Shown here: positions 1-11,123 of the stretch, in pieces
How the letters are laid out: each line of letters opens with the position of its first letter
Numbering within the stretch: the stretch's first letter is position 1
Origin: Astrothelium macrocarpum
Taxonomy: Eukaryota > Ascomycota > Dothideomycetes > Trypetheliales > Trypetheliaceae
Assembly (NCBI GenBank): GCA_021030915.1
Contig: JAGEMR010000066.1
Location: 1-64,000 of the forward strand
Length of the DNA stretch: 64,000 nt
Direction of reading: 5' to 3'
Position numbers and translations under genes: made by a program
Notes under the pieces: generated by a model
What the model was told of the DNA's origin: nothing
The model's input: only the letters and a program-made list of their open reading frames with translations
The model's database searches: none

Positions 1-60
1 TTCCGCACCAGAAAACCATTTAAACTTTTATCGCGTTCTAATTTTTTAACGATTATATCA

Positions 61-1728
61 ATTTATACTAAAAAAGAAAATATTATTCTTACTATTAATA
101 TAATTCAATCTGCAAAATTTTAAGACAAAAATTTAAATCAACGCGTAATTGCGAAATATTACAATATCCTATAAAATTCATTAAACGATAGAATAAATAA
201 CCGATAACAATATACATCAATTCAATCATAACGTCATAAATTGGATCAATTTGAAGAATAATTGTTAATCAAATATATATTCAATCAAAATTTAAAAGGA
301 TTCCTATTACGCCTTTTTAATATGGAAGATATGGCCAATCTTTTATTGAAATCGCGCGAAGGTAAATCAATTGACAGATATTGGATAAGACGATTTATCA
401 ACGTATAATCAGACCTCAAAATCAAATTCAATCGCCTATACGATTATCAAAGAATATTATAAAAAGATCCAAAGATTATTTCAGATTAATTTGAATTATT
501 ATATAATATAATGAATAAATATGGGATATATAAAAAGAATGTCTATAATTTCGATAAAATAGATTTCATGATGAATATAATAATCGCGTCAATAATGATA
601 ATATATATTAAAAGACGTAATAAAATCAAATCTATATAATCTGATAATCGGAAATGAATTATAATTATTGAATATATTAATATTAAAAATTGATATATTC
701 CGCCTTTTATTATTATTCAAAACGTCTATCATTTCGCGAATTGGATTATAAAATCAGAATTTTCCGATAATTAAATCATTAAATCTATTTTTAATAAATG
801 GACTGATAATGAAATAAATTTGAATTGGATTTAATATTTTGATAAATATATAAAAGATTATTCAAAAAATATATATCAATTATTAATTATTAATGGATAT
901 GAAAGCCATTTATCAGTTGAATTCAATAAATTTTGTGACGAAAATAAAATTATTCCAGTCAATATATCTATATATTCATTTTATTTATTTCAATTATTAA
1001 ATATTGTATTATATTCATTTTTAAAATACACGTATAATAATGAAATTAATCTATTAATCAAAATTACGATTAATTATATTATCAAATTCGAATTTTTTAT
1101 CACGTTTAAATCCATCCATTTCAAAATTTTTACGGAATTAAATATCAAATCTGAATTCAGAAAAATTAGAATTATATTTTAGAATTCAGATTCTATAATT
1201 TCCAAATTAGATATTTATTTAAGAATATTTATATCATCGGATAATCGTCCGTCAACCGTTTATGAATGAGAATCATAAATTCCTTCCAATTTCTAATAAA
1301 CAATCAAATAATCCAATTTTATTAAAAAATAAATTTTTATTCATCAAAGAAATTCTTCAATACCAATTATTGAAATTGTAAATCAGATGGCGAAAGATAT
1401 ATAGATAATAGCGTATTCAATTATTTTTTTGACTGAACGAATGCGTATTCTTGAAGACATAAATATGGCATTTACAAAATATCGGAAGGCCAAAAAATTA
1501 CGTATATAATTTGAAGGAACATTCAATATAAATGATTCTATAAAATTATTGATTAAGAAGAATTCAAAAAAACGGTATATATCTGATGAAGACGAAAATA
1601 ATAATCCATTAAAAAAGACGATAGCGGTTTTACGACGATATAATAATTACGATATAACTGGATATAATACACGTATTTATAATAAAATTGAAAAAATAGA
1701 TATTAAATCAAAATCCGATAAAAAATAA
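61..1728 (+). pseudogene. RIP-killed Fot1/pogo-type DDE transposase
   Basis: One frame (codons starting at 61, 64 and so on) reads through the whole stretch as a recognisable Fot1/pogo transposase broken by more than 20 TAA, TAG or TGA codons and, as far as I can see, no frameshift. In order I recognise a psq-type helix-turn-helix (about 100-190; remnants VIAKYYNI and NDRIN), the CENP-B-like region (about 241-400; MEDMANLLLKSREGK, YWIRRFI), the family signature FNRLYDYQR (427-453), and the DDE core (about 480-1070; YNFDK where FDE is expected, YIPPFI, INGYESH where LDGHESH is expected). Catalytic acids are altered (E to K, D to N), as expected from G-to-A change. Length, about 555 codons, is that of a full element. 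The lack of indels despite heavy substitution points to RIP and not neutral decay. The family assignment rests on remembered consensus motifs. Confidence 0.88.
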
Positions 1729-2690
1729 ATAAATTTTCAAATTGTTGTTGTGTGTATTAATATTGATGGGGTATCTGATGCGGAAAGTGACCGACTGACT
1801 GATATGACCGGCTGAGTGGTAAACCACGTTATCATAAATAATTAATCTAAAATAAATTTAATATCATTTTATTCAAAAATAATATTCGATTAATTAAAAT
1901 AAATAAATAAATCTAATTCAAATAATTCAAAAGATTTTTTTTCAGATATATCAGAAAATAATTAAAAAAAAAAAAAATATCTAATTCGTATAAAAATAAT
2001 TGATATTATTAATTAATAATTATTTTAAAAATATGAAAAAATTATAATAAAAAACACGATTTTAAAATATCAATTCATATAAATTAATGAGAATATTATA
2101 ATTTAAAAAAAATAGAAATTTCGTAATAAATTTTTAATTAAAATAATTCATAATAAAAATGAATAGAAAATTTTTTTTTTTAATTTAAAAAAAATTAAAT
2201 ATATTTTAAAATATTAAAAAAAAAAAAATGAATAAAATAAATTAAATAAATTCGGAAATAATTCTAAATTGAATAATGAATTATTAATAAAATTTATAAA
2301 AAATAAAAATTTATAAAACGGAAGATTGAATGAAAAAAAAAAAATGATTTGAAAAAGCCGAAATAAAAACGGCGAAAAAGGCCATATATGAGATTAAAAA
2401 AAAATAAAAAAAGATTATATCGCAATTTTTATTAAAAATTAAAACAATAAAAAAAAGATCTTATAATAAAAAAAAATAAATTATGAAAATAAAAATATCA
2501 GTTTCAATATTTAAAATTGTTTCATAATAAAAAATGATATAATTTACGAAAATTAGATCTAGATATAATATCAGATCATCATATTATTTAAAGAATTTCG
2601 ATATCTAATTCAACATTTTATTTAAATATTTTTTATTAGATTCTGAAATTTGAAACAATTCTATCAAAAATTGATGGTGTAATAAGCATT
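1729..2690. other. AT-rich stretch without readable genes
   Basis: No coding frame, tRNA or structured element could be recognised between the transposase remnant and the composition boundary. The patch at about 1745-1830 (with GACCGACTGACTG-like sequence) is noticeably less AT-rich and may be the non-coding end of the transposon or a boundary between two nested elements. I could not identify terminal inverted repeats. Confidence 0.6.
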
Positions 2691-2719
2691 TTAATGTGGT
2701 AGATTTTGGTAGTGGTGAG

Positions 2720-2752
2720 CGTGCACGGTGCCGTAGCGTGCACGATCACGTG
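2720..2752. repeat. Palindrome cluster at the AT/GC boundary
   Basis: The self-complementary octamer CGTGCACG occurs twice (2720-2727 and 2737-2744), followed by the palindrome CACGTG (2747-2752). This lies about 30 bp inside the ordinary-composition DNA. CACGTG is the E-box bound by many fungal bHLH factors. Whether these sites serve the efflux-pump gene about 820 bp downstream, or are just the remaining end of a repeat, cannot be decided here. Confidence 0.4.
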
Positions 2753-3576
2753 AAAACTCGTATTGAGCGCCTATCCGCGCCATTTCCGGAGGACTTCACT
2801 ACGCTTGTATGATCGACCATACGCCAAGAAACACTGAAATGGTGCCCAGCACGACTCAATAGAGGGACTTAACTCGTTCTTGCTCCAAGCTTAGGGTTCA
2901 GGAGGTTCTAGGCTCCAGATGCTCGGTACCAATGTATCGAAGGACGGAACGTGTCTCACATTTCAGCACTGCTGTTCTGTTTCCGTATCTCACCGACAGG
3001 CAATCAACTTTTAATCGACGATTACAAAGAATTAGGTCCAGTTGCCCATCATGCAGGTTTCCCACAATCTTCCCGTCTCCAGTTCCACCACTACGCTAGG
3101 AAGCCTTGAGATGATCGGAGGTCCCAGTCTCAAATCTATAGCTCGGTTACGTACATTCGGAACGGATCATGGAAATCTGGGTATCGCTAGAGGTCTGGAA
3201 AGGCGCCGCTGATGTCGTAGTTTCATCTCCAAAAAGCTGAAGGTGCCACAACCCATCGAACCTCTATCTCAAAATGCAGTGCACCCTGAGTTGGCGAGAA
3301 ATCCCGGCCTCTTAGGGACAGTCCAATACTTCTCAGATGTTTGGATTTGCATCCGTAAAAACTGCACAGTTGGGAAGGTGTTCGACTATCAAGAAAGCAG
3401 ATGATCATGCTACATCTTGACGGATGACAGTTCTTGATTCACATTGGATACAGCATAAATCTTCGCATTTCTCCTTGGGACGACCTTAACGACGACACTC
3501 CGCGTCTCTTCCTCAGACGATTTAGTTACATCATCCATTGATTGCCGTTACTAGATTTGTCACATCTGCCATCAGA
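2753..3576. other. Intergenic, upstream of efflux pump
   Basis: No supported gene is present. A short minus-strand frame at 3223-3408 has no recognisable domain. The region presumably holds the promoter and 5' leader of the transporter at 3577. Confidence 0.5.
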
Positions 3577-5820
3577 ATGGAGCAGGAAAAGCACGTGGTC
3601 CGCGATTCCAACTCAGACATTGAGGAAGCCGGTAACGATCACATTGAGGCTCTCTCTGGAGACCGCAGCTATGATGACCCTTCCTATGTTGACCATCGTG
3701 CCAACGATGATCGAGCGAACGAAGCCAAAGGTCGCAACGCCGACAAGTTCCAGAAGAACTATTGGCTGTCAGTTAACTACATCGGCACCCTTTTTGCTAT
3801 AGGCATGGCATTCATGGGAGGGATTGGAGGTAAGTCTATCGTTACGTGTCTAACGCAACATCTATATGTGTGCTGACTGTCGTGTCAGGTTATGGTCTGA
3901 TTGCACCTGTCCTCTCTGAGATCAATGCGGATATTGGTCCATCACCCAATATCAACTGGATACCATTGGTGAACCTGTGCGGTGGTGCAGTCTTCTTCCT
4001 AATGGTTGGCCAGCTATCGGACATCTTTGGCAGGCGATGGTAAGTTCATTTGCTTTCTACCATAGTGATTGGCCATTTCTTGGTGCTCTAACTTTAGACT
4101 GACGTGTACCGATTGTAGGTTCTTTACATTTGGTTCGGCGATCGCTTTGCTCGGTTCGATCATTGGCGCTGTCGCCAAGGATGTCAACACGCTCATTGTG
4201 GCCGAATTGGTAAGTTAACCTCAGAATGATTAGTCTAGGATGGGTTCAAAAGAGCTTTTTGTTCCATTCCAACGAATTCTGACTCTGGCATCTCAGTTTA
4301 TTGGAATAGCGGTAGCTTTTCAGCAGTCCTTCTTCTGGGTTGTCGCCGAAATCGTGCCTATGAGATGGCGCTACATCGCCAACTCGTACTGCTACCTGAT
4401 GACGACCCCTACGAGTCCTTTGGCGGCAAGAGTCGCTTATAGCTTTCAAACATACCCTGGCCAATGGCGTAATAGGTAAGCATTTCACCCTTTATTGGAA
4501 TGTCTGTATTCATGTTGATACAGCTTCTATTTCCTGATCGCAATAAACGCCACCAGTGTTTTGTCCTGGTATTTGTTCTACCGTATGTGGTCAAAGCAGA
4601 CAGGGCATTGTGGCGTAGATGCTGATGATTCTCTCTATTAGACCCACCGACTTTCAGTATGCTCCACCGAAAGAAACTTGCCAAGGAGCTTTTTCTACAT
4701 TTCGACTGGATCGGTGTTTTTTTGTACACCGGAAGTCTGTGCATTTTTATCTTTGGCTTGAATTGGGGCGGTGTCTTGTTAGCTATGGCCTGACTAACCT
4801 TTGGTTTACATTGCTAATATTATTCCTAGATATCCATGGGACTCACCGCAAGTTATTGCCACGATGGTCGTTGGAGGGGTCACCTTGTTTGGAATTTTAC
4901 CTGCCTACGAAATCTGGGTCTCTAAAAAGGGCAAGGATCCGTACTTACCTCTACACCTATTCACCAACATTAGATTTATGTCTGCGGCTTGGAATACGGG
5001 CATCGGCGCCTGCGTTTACTATGGCGCCGCTATAGTCTTCCCGCAAGTGGTTAACAATCTCTACTTCCAGACGGGCAAAATTAGTGCGTACGACGTAGGC
5101 ACTTACGCTGGTCTTCTCAACATGGCCTTCGTGTTCGCCCAGATGTGCCACGGTTTTATTGTCTGGGCTACAAGGGGACCGAAATGGGCTATGATCGGGG
5201 CTGCCATTATCGCGGCCCCACTGTTGAGTGCTGCTGCCGCCGATCTCGATAACAAGAGTCTGACGATAGGCCTTCTCATTCCCGGTGCGTATGCCATGGG
5301 CATTGTGGAGTCCGTGTCGATCACAACTTCGACATTCCCGCTTCGCTCCCAAGAAGAAATCGGCCAAGGTGGTGGTCTAAGTGGAAGCATTCGCAATTTC
5401 ACATCAGCCATTGCAGTAGCCGTATACACTGCGACACTAAGCAATCGCTTGCTTACAACCATTCCAAAGAACGTCTACCCTGTTGCGCGCCAACTCGGAC
5501 TGCCAGAAAGCTCACTGAGCGCTCTTGCCAGCGCTCTGCAAGGCCAAGGTTTATACTCCAGTGTGCCGGGCTTGACACCTCGCATACAGGCCGCAGTCCA
5601 GGTTCCTTTCCGGCTTGCATTCAAAGATGCGGCGAGCACGGTTTTCCTAGTAATTCTGGCATTCTCAGGCACTGCCATCATCCTGGCGTGCTTCACCACG
5701 AACAATGACGCCTCTACAGAACATTACGTTGCTGGAGGTATCCATGGCCAGAAAGAGGAGAAACAATACATGAAAGATTTCAAGCAGTATCGACGTACCT
5801 CTGCAGATCAGACAAATTAA
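3577..5820 (+). CDS. MFS efflux transporter, Tri12/siderophore type
   Basis: Major facilitator with the features of the fungal trichothecene-efflux (Tri12, PF06609) family, 14-helix proton antiporters of the plasma membrane that export toxins or move siderophores. Seven exons fit splice sites and phase: 3577-3829, 3889-4039, 4119-4209, 4297-4475, 4524-4582, 4642-4777, 4830-5820, giving 619 aa, normal for the family. Visible signatures are the MFS loop GQLSDIFGRRW at the end of exon 2, FFWVVAEIVPMRWR, the highly family-specific NSYCYLMTTPTSPLA, FYHPPTF, and GGGLSGSIRN in the C-terminal half. The first about 70 residues are a charged cytosolic tail. The ATG at 3577 is the first methionine in the exon 1 frame. 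The start of exon 4 and the donor of exon 6 (4778) are least certain. The substrate cannot be deduced: no trichothecene or siderophore genes lie nearby. Confidence 0.9.
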
Positions 5821-7796
5821 GATGCTAAAAAGACAATCGAGCGGGAATTAAATGATAGCTGAATAAGGGATGATTTAACTATTCAATTAATACGTGGCGC
5901 ACTCTTCTTATTGACCAAGTCATACTCTCCGATCGAAAAGATGATGTCTGTGAGACCGATGAATGGATAAGTACAGCTCCGCCAGCCCATGTCAGACCGG
6001 CGCTGCTACGGGTGATTTAGTAGACTATGCGAGTGGCCGTAGTAAGAACAGCAAGCTGAGTAAGCAGCGCAAGGGACAGCCCTCGTCTCCACCGCGCTCA
6101 ACTGGGTACCTATCTTGTCACCCATTCTTCAAGCAAGCTAAACAAAGGGTTCATCCCGAATAAATCCATTGTAGCCCTTGCCCACGTTGAAGCGATCGTA
6201 AGTCTCACAGCAAATTTCACAACTTTGCCACAAACAGCCCTTCGTGTTCTATGACCTGGCCGTAACATCTGCGACAATTGTCGGCTCTTCCATGATAAGC
6301 TGAGTGCTTTACTCACGTTGATACCCAGCACTTTATTTTTTAAACCTTCTATTAGACTATGCTTCCATCTCAATAGAAGGCAACCGAAATGGTTGGTACT
6401 CTGACCATTTAGTGCGTGGACATTCGTTTAGCTATACCGTATTGGAGCCATTATTCCTCTTCCCTTATTTGTTAAGTCCTTGTCCCAAACAACCAAATTC
6501 TACAATCAAATCAAAAATTTCTATCCAATCTCTATAAGATTCTACCATCACATATAACATTTTTTCCAATGGTCGTCCTTATAGGTCCTGTGCTCAAGCT
6601 CGGAACCTCCATAGCATCATCAGTAAACTAGGGTAAGGAGGACCAAAACTTCAGGAACGGGTGGACCTAGCAGCAACTCAGTGTGGTTACTGCTGCGAGC
6701 TCGAGCAAGAACGTGATGATAGTCTACTCAAATCGTGATGCTAGTAAGCTAGCCAACTCCCAGCCGGCTCAATTGTCGTGTGTGTGCCCCCAACCGCGGA
6801 ATCACGCTGTCATACGATTATGACGTTTTTGACTCTGGCCCGTTCCAACTCCAAGGAGATGGGCGAGTCGTGAAGATCCTTGCTCGGAAAGATGTAATTG
6901 ACCGTAGAAAGCGGATATTTAAATTGCGCATTTGCGCCTGCCGATCACGATACAATAAGCAGCTCGCATAAAGCGATCTCCAAGACAGATTCTTCTCACA
7001 AGAGCGGAACTGTAGCGCCACACGTTGACGATTGTAGTGCTGGCCTAGATCTATCCTCGCAGCGAGTGCTTAATGCAAATACTCGATCACAACCTCAAAA
7101 CAAAGTATCTTCCTGCAGAGCTGAAGAGAAGGAACCAGAGCTCGGAGACCAGATCCCATAGTCACGAGCATACTGAGTCTTTCTGAATTTTCTGGGTCTC
7201 CTGCTAAAGACGGGAAAATGTAGCTCACCGACACATTTGCCGAACTTATAGGTGGTCTTGTTGGCAGCGATGAGGCAGACGGAGTAGTCGAACGAGAACA
7301 GAAAGCGGACAGTCTGGTACACCGTTAATGTAAATTCTTCCTATGCGTCTAAGCTGCAATGGTAATGGAAGTTCGGTCTTCCTGTATGACACTGCAATAG
7401 GATTGAGATTGTTCATGATGCATGCTATCAAAGGTATCGGAGCCTAGGTTAAGCTGGCTAATTACGCCTTAAGTAGTGCTAAAGAGAACTTCTATTACAT
7501 GACTTCCTTATGACTGGAGCATTATCCGACACGTTGTGCTTTTCACACCATTGTATTAATATACAGCCATTCATATGTAAAGAAACACATCCAGTCCCAT
7601 TCCAATCCCGTCTAGGTCTAAGGCCTATACATTAGATTACGAAATTAAGGTTGGGATGACAATAAGAAAAATGAGATAGGAAAATCTATGATAGGCCAGT
7701 GGGTATTAAACCGAAAAGGGAAATGCAAAGAATACGAACAAAGCCGCCTATGCAACCAACCTATGTACATTACGCCGAAAAGTACCGCATCCCTAT
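5821..7796. other. 2-kb intergenic stretch
   Basis: No gene can be supported. A minus-strand frame at 7095-7322 contains a protein-like phrase (FSFDYSVCLIAANKT) but lacks flanking exons or a domain I know, so it is not called. Moderately AT-rich segments at about 6430-6560 resemble ordinary intergenic DNA and are not RIP-mutated. Confidence 0.5.
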
Positions 7797-10700
7797 CTAT
7801 ACACCAGAATCGGGCGTAGTGAGGTCCATGGAGGTTGCATACTTTCGCCAGCTCTTGCACGTATTGTCGATTAGGCAGGTGTCGTCAATAGCAGGCTTAA
7901 TGAGATGTTGCGCTTCGATGATCTGCATGGCAAAGCCCATGGACGTATGCCAGCCAATGTGGCAGTGCATGAGCCAGACACCTGGATTGTCTGTCTGGAA
8001 TGCGAGTACGAGATAACCCGCCGTCGGGAGAAGAGCGACATCACGACGGGGAGGGTTGTTGAGGTTGAGTGCGGCAGAGGAGCCTGCGTCGTACGTGCCA
8101 CTGCCAGAGCCGAGGATGTAAAAGTCGTGTCCGTGCAAATGAATAGGATGAGGAAGAGGAATCGGGCTTTCGATGACAACGTAGACCCATTCTTGGAGCT
8201 TGGGAACTTTGAGCGCAAGGGCGCCGCTGTATGGTGGGACAGTGTCATTCTTCCAAATCTCATAGAGCGTCGGGTCCGACCACTCAGATTGGAAGGTCTC
8301 TGGCGTAGCAGAAGTAGTACCGTATAGATACCATCGGTAAAGGTTGAGGGAATTGTTGGCAGAAACAACGACAGTTTCATCATATTCAGTATTGGAGGCA
8401 CCGACAGTGTATGGCACAACAGGAACAAGGCTACTTAATGGTTCGTCCACGCATGCACTTGTATAATTGTATCCAATCGACGTTGGTGTTGATCCTCGTC
8501 CGCCGGCGTAATGAACAACAGCTTTGATATCTTTGGCGTTGGTGATGACGGCACAAGCGTCTTGGTTATCCGCCCGCATCCAGTAGTCGGCGACAGGCTG
8601 GTTAGCTTCGACAATAATGTCATAGCGCTGACCAATGTTGATATTCAGGATGTTTGTTGTGTAAGGCTTGATCGGAACGAAATCCGTAGAGATGACTTGA
8701 AAGTTGTGGTTGTCAATGTAGAATTTGAATGTTGATTGTATTGCGGTGTTGACAATGCGGAGCAAATGCTTCTTTCCTGGGCTAAACTCAAGTTGGTACC
8801 GCTTGCCTGTCTGGTTGGAAGAACCATCTGCACCCCACACATTTAGACCATTGATAAGACCAGTATCGAGTACTCTAGGTCCACCAGTTTGGCCATTCTC
8901 AGCAGCATCATACATCTCATCCACAGTTTGATGACTCCAATCTTGAAGTGTAAATGGACCCAAGTCAACATCATACTCGGCACTGGAGGGACCGTGAATG
9001 ACAATCGGACCAAAGACGCCTTCCCAAGTCTGAAGCTGGAAATGTGAATGGTACCATGATGTACCGTATTGGGTGGCCTCCCACTTATAGGTCATGCTTT
9101 CGCCTGGGGCAAGTGGACATTGCGTGATGGCAGGAACACCGTCCATCTCGTTGGTGTAGTTTTGGCGCAAACCGTGGAAGTGAAGTGTGGTACCGTTAGT
9201 GCTATCGGCAGGTAAGTTGTTTGTCAGACGAACGACAACAGTGTCACCCCAGTTAGCTTCGATGGTGGGACCTGGCATCTGACCATTGATGAGGAGACCC
9301 ATGCGCGGGATACCATCGGGAGATATAGTCGTGTTGGTAACAACAAAGTCATACTCAACAGTCTTGCAAGTCCTTGGAATATGCTTGTAGAAATCAGTGT
9401 TGATGTCGTACCCGCACCAAGGAGCAGCTGGGTCGGGAGCTCCTTCGCATGGAATACACATTGGCGTTGGCTTGGTAGTGCAAGCAGAAGTAGTGTTGCT
9501 CGGTTTCGTAGTGTTTAATGCAGCGGTGGTGTTTGGCAGTATCCCAGATGCTGTGATTGGGACTGAGATTGGGACTGAGGTGGTGATGGGTCCAATAACG
9601 GAAGTGTTGATCGGAGGAGTGACAATAGAGGTATTAATTACTTTGCTTATGCTACTCGCAATGCCAGATCCAGAAGGAATGGTCTGTGTAGACGTCACTG
9701 TTACCCAGCTACTGGTCGTAGCGCTTCTAGAAATCTCAGAGACTGATGAAACAATGGAACTTGGACTAGAAACGCCTGTCGTCACGCTGCCAGCACTTGA
9801 GCCCGTTTCCGTTTTGGATGAGAGACTGCTAGAATATCCGGACGAGCTACCACTCCAGACCGAGGTGGTAGAAGGACCCACTGAGGTGATGATTGAAGCA
9901 CTGGCTGGCGAGGCTTGCGACACAATGGTAGAAGCACTTGGAGAAGATCCGGCTGGACTGGAAATGCCGTTGGACAAAATTGATGAGACAACAGAAGAGC
10001 TGGCGGGGGAACTAGACAAAACTATCTCCGATGAGCTTGAAGGAGAGCTTGGAAGAGATTTGGTCAAAGTAGTAATGATGGTGGACCAAGCCGACGAGAT
10101 AGGAGATGAGTTGGCCGGCGAACTGGGTGAAGAGCCTTCTGAAAGAGTAGAAGAAATAGGCGAAGATTCTGTAATAGTGGTAACAACCGTAGACCAAATT
10201 GATGAAATGGCAGATGAACCAATCGATGAGCCAAGTGAAGATACAATGCTTGAGCCTGCAGAAGAGCTGGAAGAGTCCGCTTTGCCAGACTCGGTAGGAA
10301 TAGTAGCAGCCGATGACCAAATGGAAGAGGTAGAGAATGATGGACTGGAAGCCGATATCCTAATGCTGCCTGTAGCAGAACCGCTAGTATGGGCAGATGA
10401 CCAGGCAACTTCAGTTGTAGTCACGGCTGCTTGAGAATTAGATGAGGTACTGCCGCTGGAGGTTGGAATCTTGGTTGAGAAATTGCCCCAGTGCGAAGTG
10501 GAATAGTTGCCCCAGGGACGAGAAGCATGAGAAAATGATGAAGGGATCGAAAGAGTGGTAGAAGTGGACACAGAGTCAGAGATCGGAATACTGATTGTAT
10601 GGCTAGCAATGGAGCTTTGCTTGGTAGAGGCGGCAACGGTAGAAGCTTCGGAAGAGGATTCCTCAGAACTCAAGATGGATACGATGCTGCTGTAACTGCT

Positions 10701-11123
10701 GGGAGCGTAGGAAGACGGGACTGGCGCAATTATGGAACTCGTTTCCTGGCCGGGAGCACACTTGCCAAATTCAGGCTGGCAGCCTTCTCCACAATGAAGG
10801 TTTGTAGAGCCGCACTGGCCTTCCTTGCTGCAGCATTGCCCAGCCCAAGAGCCATCGCATGTTATTCCCTCTTCGCCTCCGCATGAACCGCTCCAAGTAG
10901 GCTGCCACCGCGAGGAAGATCCTGATTTGCTAAACCCAGGCTTATAGGGAGATGATTGGCCCCATCCACTGAATTTCTTGGCTTCGTTCCAACCCTCGTC
11001 GTCCCACTCTTGATTGCTTCCACCATTTGTATCCCGACCCTCACCGCCACGCCAACCCGGGGCAGCCAGAGTTGGTACAACACCCGCAAGCCCGAGGGCA
11101 ATGGACCAACTAACTGTCTTCAT
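7797..11123 (-). CDS. Secreted laccase with chitin-binding domain and Ser/Thr stalk
   Basis: Intronless, 1108 aa. Residues 1-20 are a signal peptide (MKTVSWSIALGLAGVVPTLA). Residues 81-122 are a hevein/CBM18-like module with eight cysteines (CCSKEGQCG core). Residues about 127-570 are almost entirely Ser/Thr/Pro/Val, with imperfect repeats of the WSTVVTTITES type, a probable O-glycosylated stalk. From about 575 follows a complete ascomycete laccase (multicopper oxidase) with all four copper motifs: HFHG, WYHSH, HPIHLHGH and HCHIGWH. The residue ten after the type-1 Cys is Phe (MGF), as in high-potential laccases. The chain ends in DSGV, matching the C-terminal plug of ascomycete laccases. It should oxidise phenolics outside the cell; the chitin-binding module and stalk suggest attachment to fungal wall chitin. 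Typical laccases are 550-600 aa, so half of this protein is extra. I start at the ATG before the signal peptide; 25 upstream in-frame codons lack such character. Confidence 0.93.
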   Translation of the reverse strand: MKTVSWSIALGLAGVVPTLAAPGWRGGEGRDTNGGSNQEWDDEGWNEAKKFSGWGQSSPYKPGFSKSGSSSRWQPTWSGSCGGEEGITCDGSWAGQCCSKEGQCGSTNLHCGEGCQPEFGKCAPGQETSSIIAPVPSSYAPSSYSSIVSILSSEESSSEASTVAASTKQSSIASHTISIPISDSVSTSTTLSIPSSFSHASRPWGNYSTSHWGNFSTKIPTSSGSTSSNSQAAVTTTEVAWSSAHTSGSATGSIRISASSPSFSTSSIWSSAATIPTESGKADSSSSSAGSSIVSSLGSSIGSSAISSIWSTVVTTITESSPISSTLSEGSSPSSPANSSPISSAWSTIITTLTKSLPSSPSSSSEIVLSSSPASSSVVSSILSNGISSPAGSSPSASTIVSQASPASASIITSVGPSTTSVWSGSSSGYSSSLSSKTETGSSAGSVTTGVSSPSSIVSSVSEISRSATTSSWVTVTSTQTIPSGSGIASSISKVINTSIVTPPINTSVIGPITTSVPISVPITASGILPNTTAALNTTKPSNTTSACTTKPTPMCIPCEGAPDPAAPWCGYDINTDFYKHIPRTCKTVEYDFVVTNTTISPDGIPRMGLLINGQMPGPTIEANWGDTVVVRLTNNLPADSTNGTTLHFHGLRQNYTNEMDGVPAITQCPLAPGESMTYKWEATQYGTSWYHSHFQLQTWEGVFGPIVIHGPSSAEYDVDLGPFTLQDWSHQTVDEMYDAAENGQTGGPRVLDTGLINGLNVWGADGSSNQTGKRYQLEFSPGKKHLLRIVNTAIQSTFKFYIDNHNFQVISTDFVPIKPYTTNILNINIGQRYDIIVEANQPVADYWMRADNQDACAVITNAKDIKAVVHYAGGRGSTPTSIGYNYTSACVDEPLSSLVPVVPYTVGASNTEYDETVVVSANNSLNLYRWYLYGTTSATPETFQSEWSDPTLYEIWKNDTVPPYSGALALKVPKLQEWVYVVIESPIPLPHPIHLHGHDFYILGSGSGTYDAGSSAALNLNNPPRRDVALLPTAGYLVLAFQTDNPGVWLMHCHIGWHTSMGFAMQIIEAQHLIKPAIDDTCLIDNTCKSWRKYATSMDLTTPDSGV

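Larger units (their letters stand above)
1..2690. repeat. Left AT-rich RIP-degraded block
   Basis: The first 2.7 kb is overwhelmingly A and T, with almost no open reading frame. Composition changes within about 40 bases near 2690 to ordinary fungal DNA. Positions 61-1728 hold a dead transposase (separate entry). Positions 1729-2690 are mostly homopolymeric A/T tracts with no readable coding; only a short stretch at about 1745-1830 keeps mixed composition. C-to-T and G-to-A decay of repeated DNA is what RIP does in Pezizomycotina, so this is read as the edge of an AT isochore that continues outside the window. Confidence 0.9.

Noticed and set aside
9397..10434. 345-codon plus-strand open frame opposite the laccase
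   Set aside because: It is the complement of the Ser/Thr-rich stalk; Asp/Glu/Val repeats follow automatically from antisense reading of the repeated Ser codons, and the other strand has a convincing protein.
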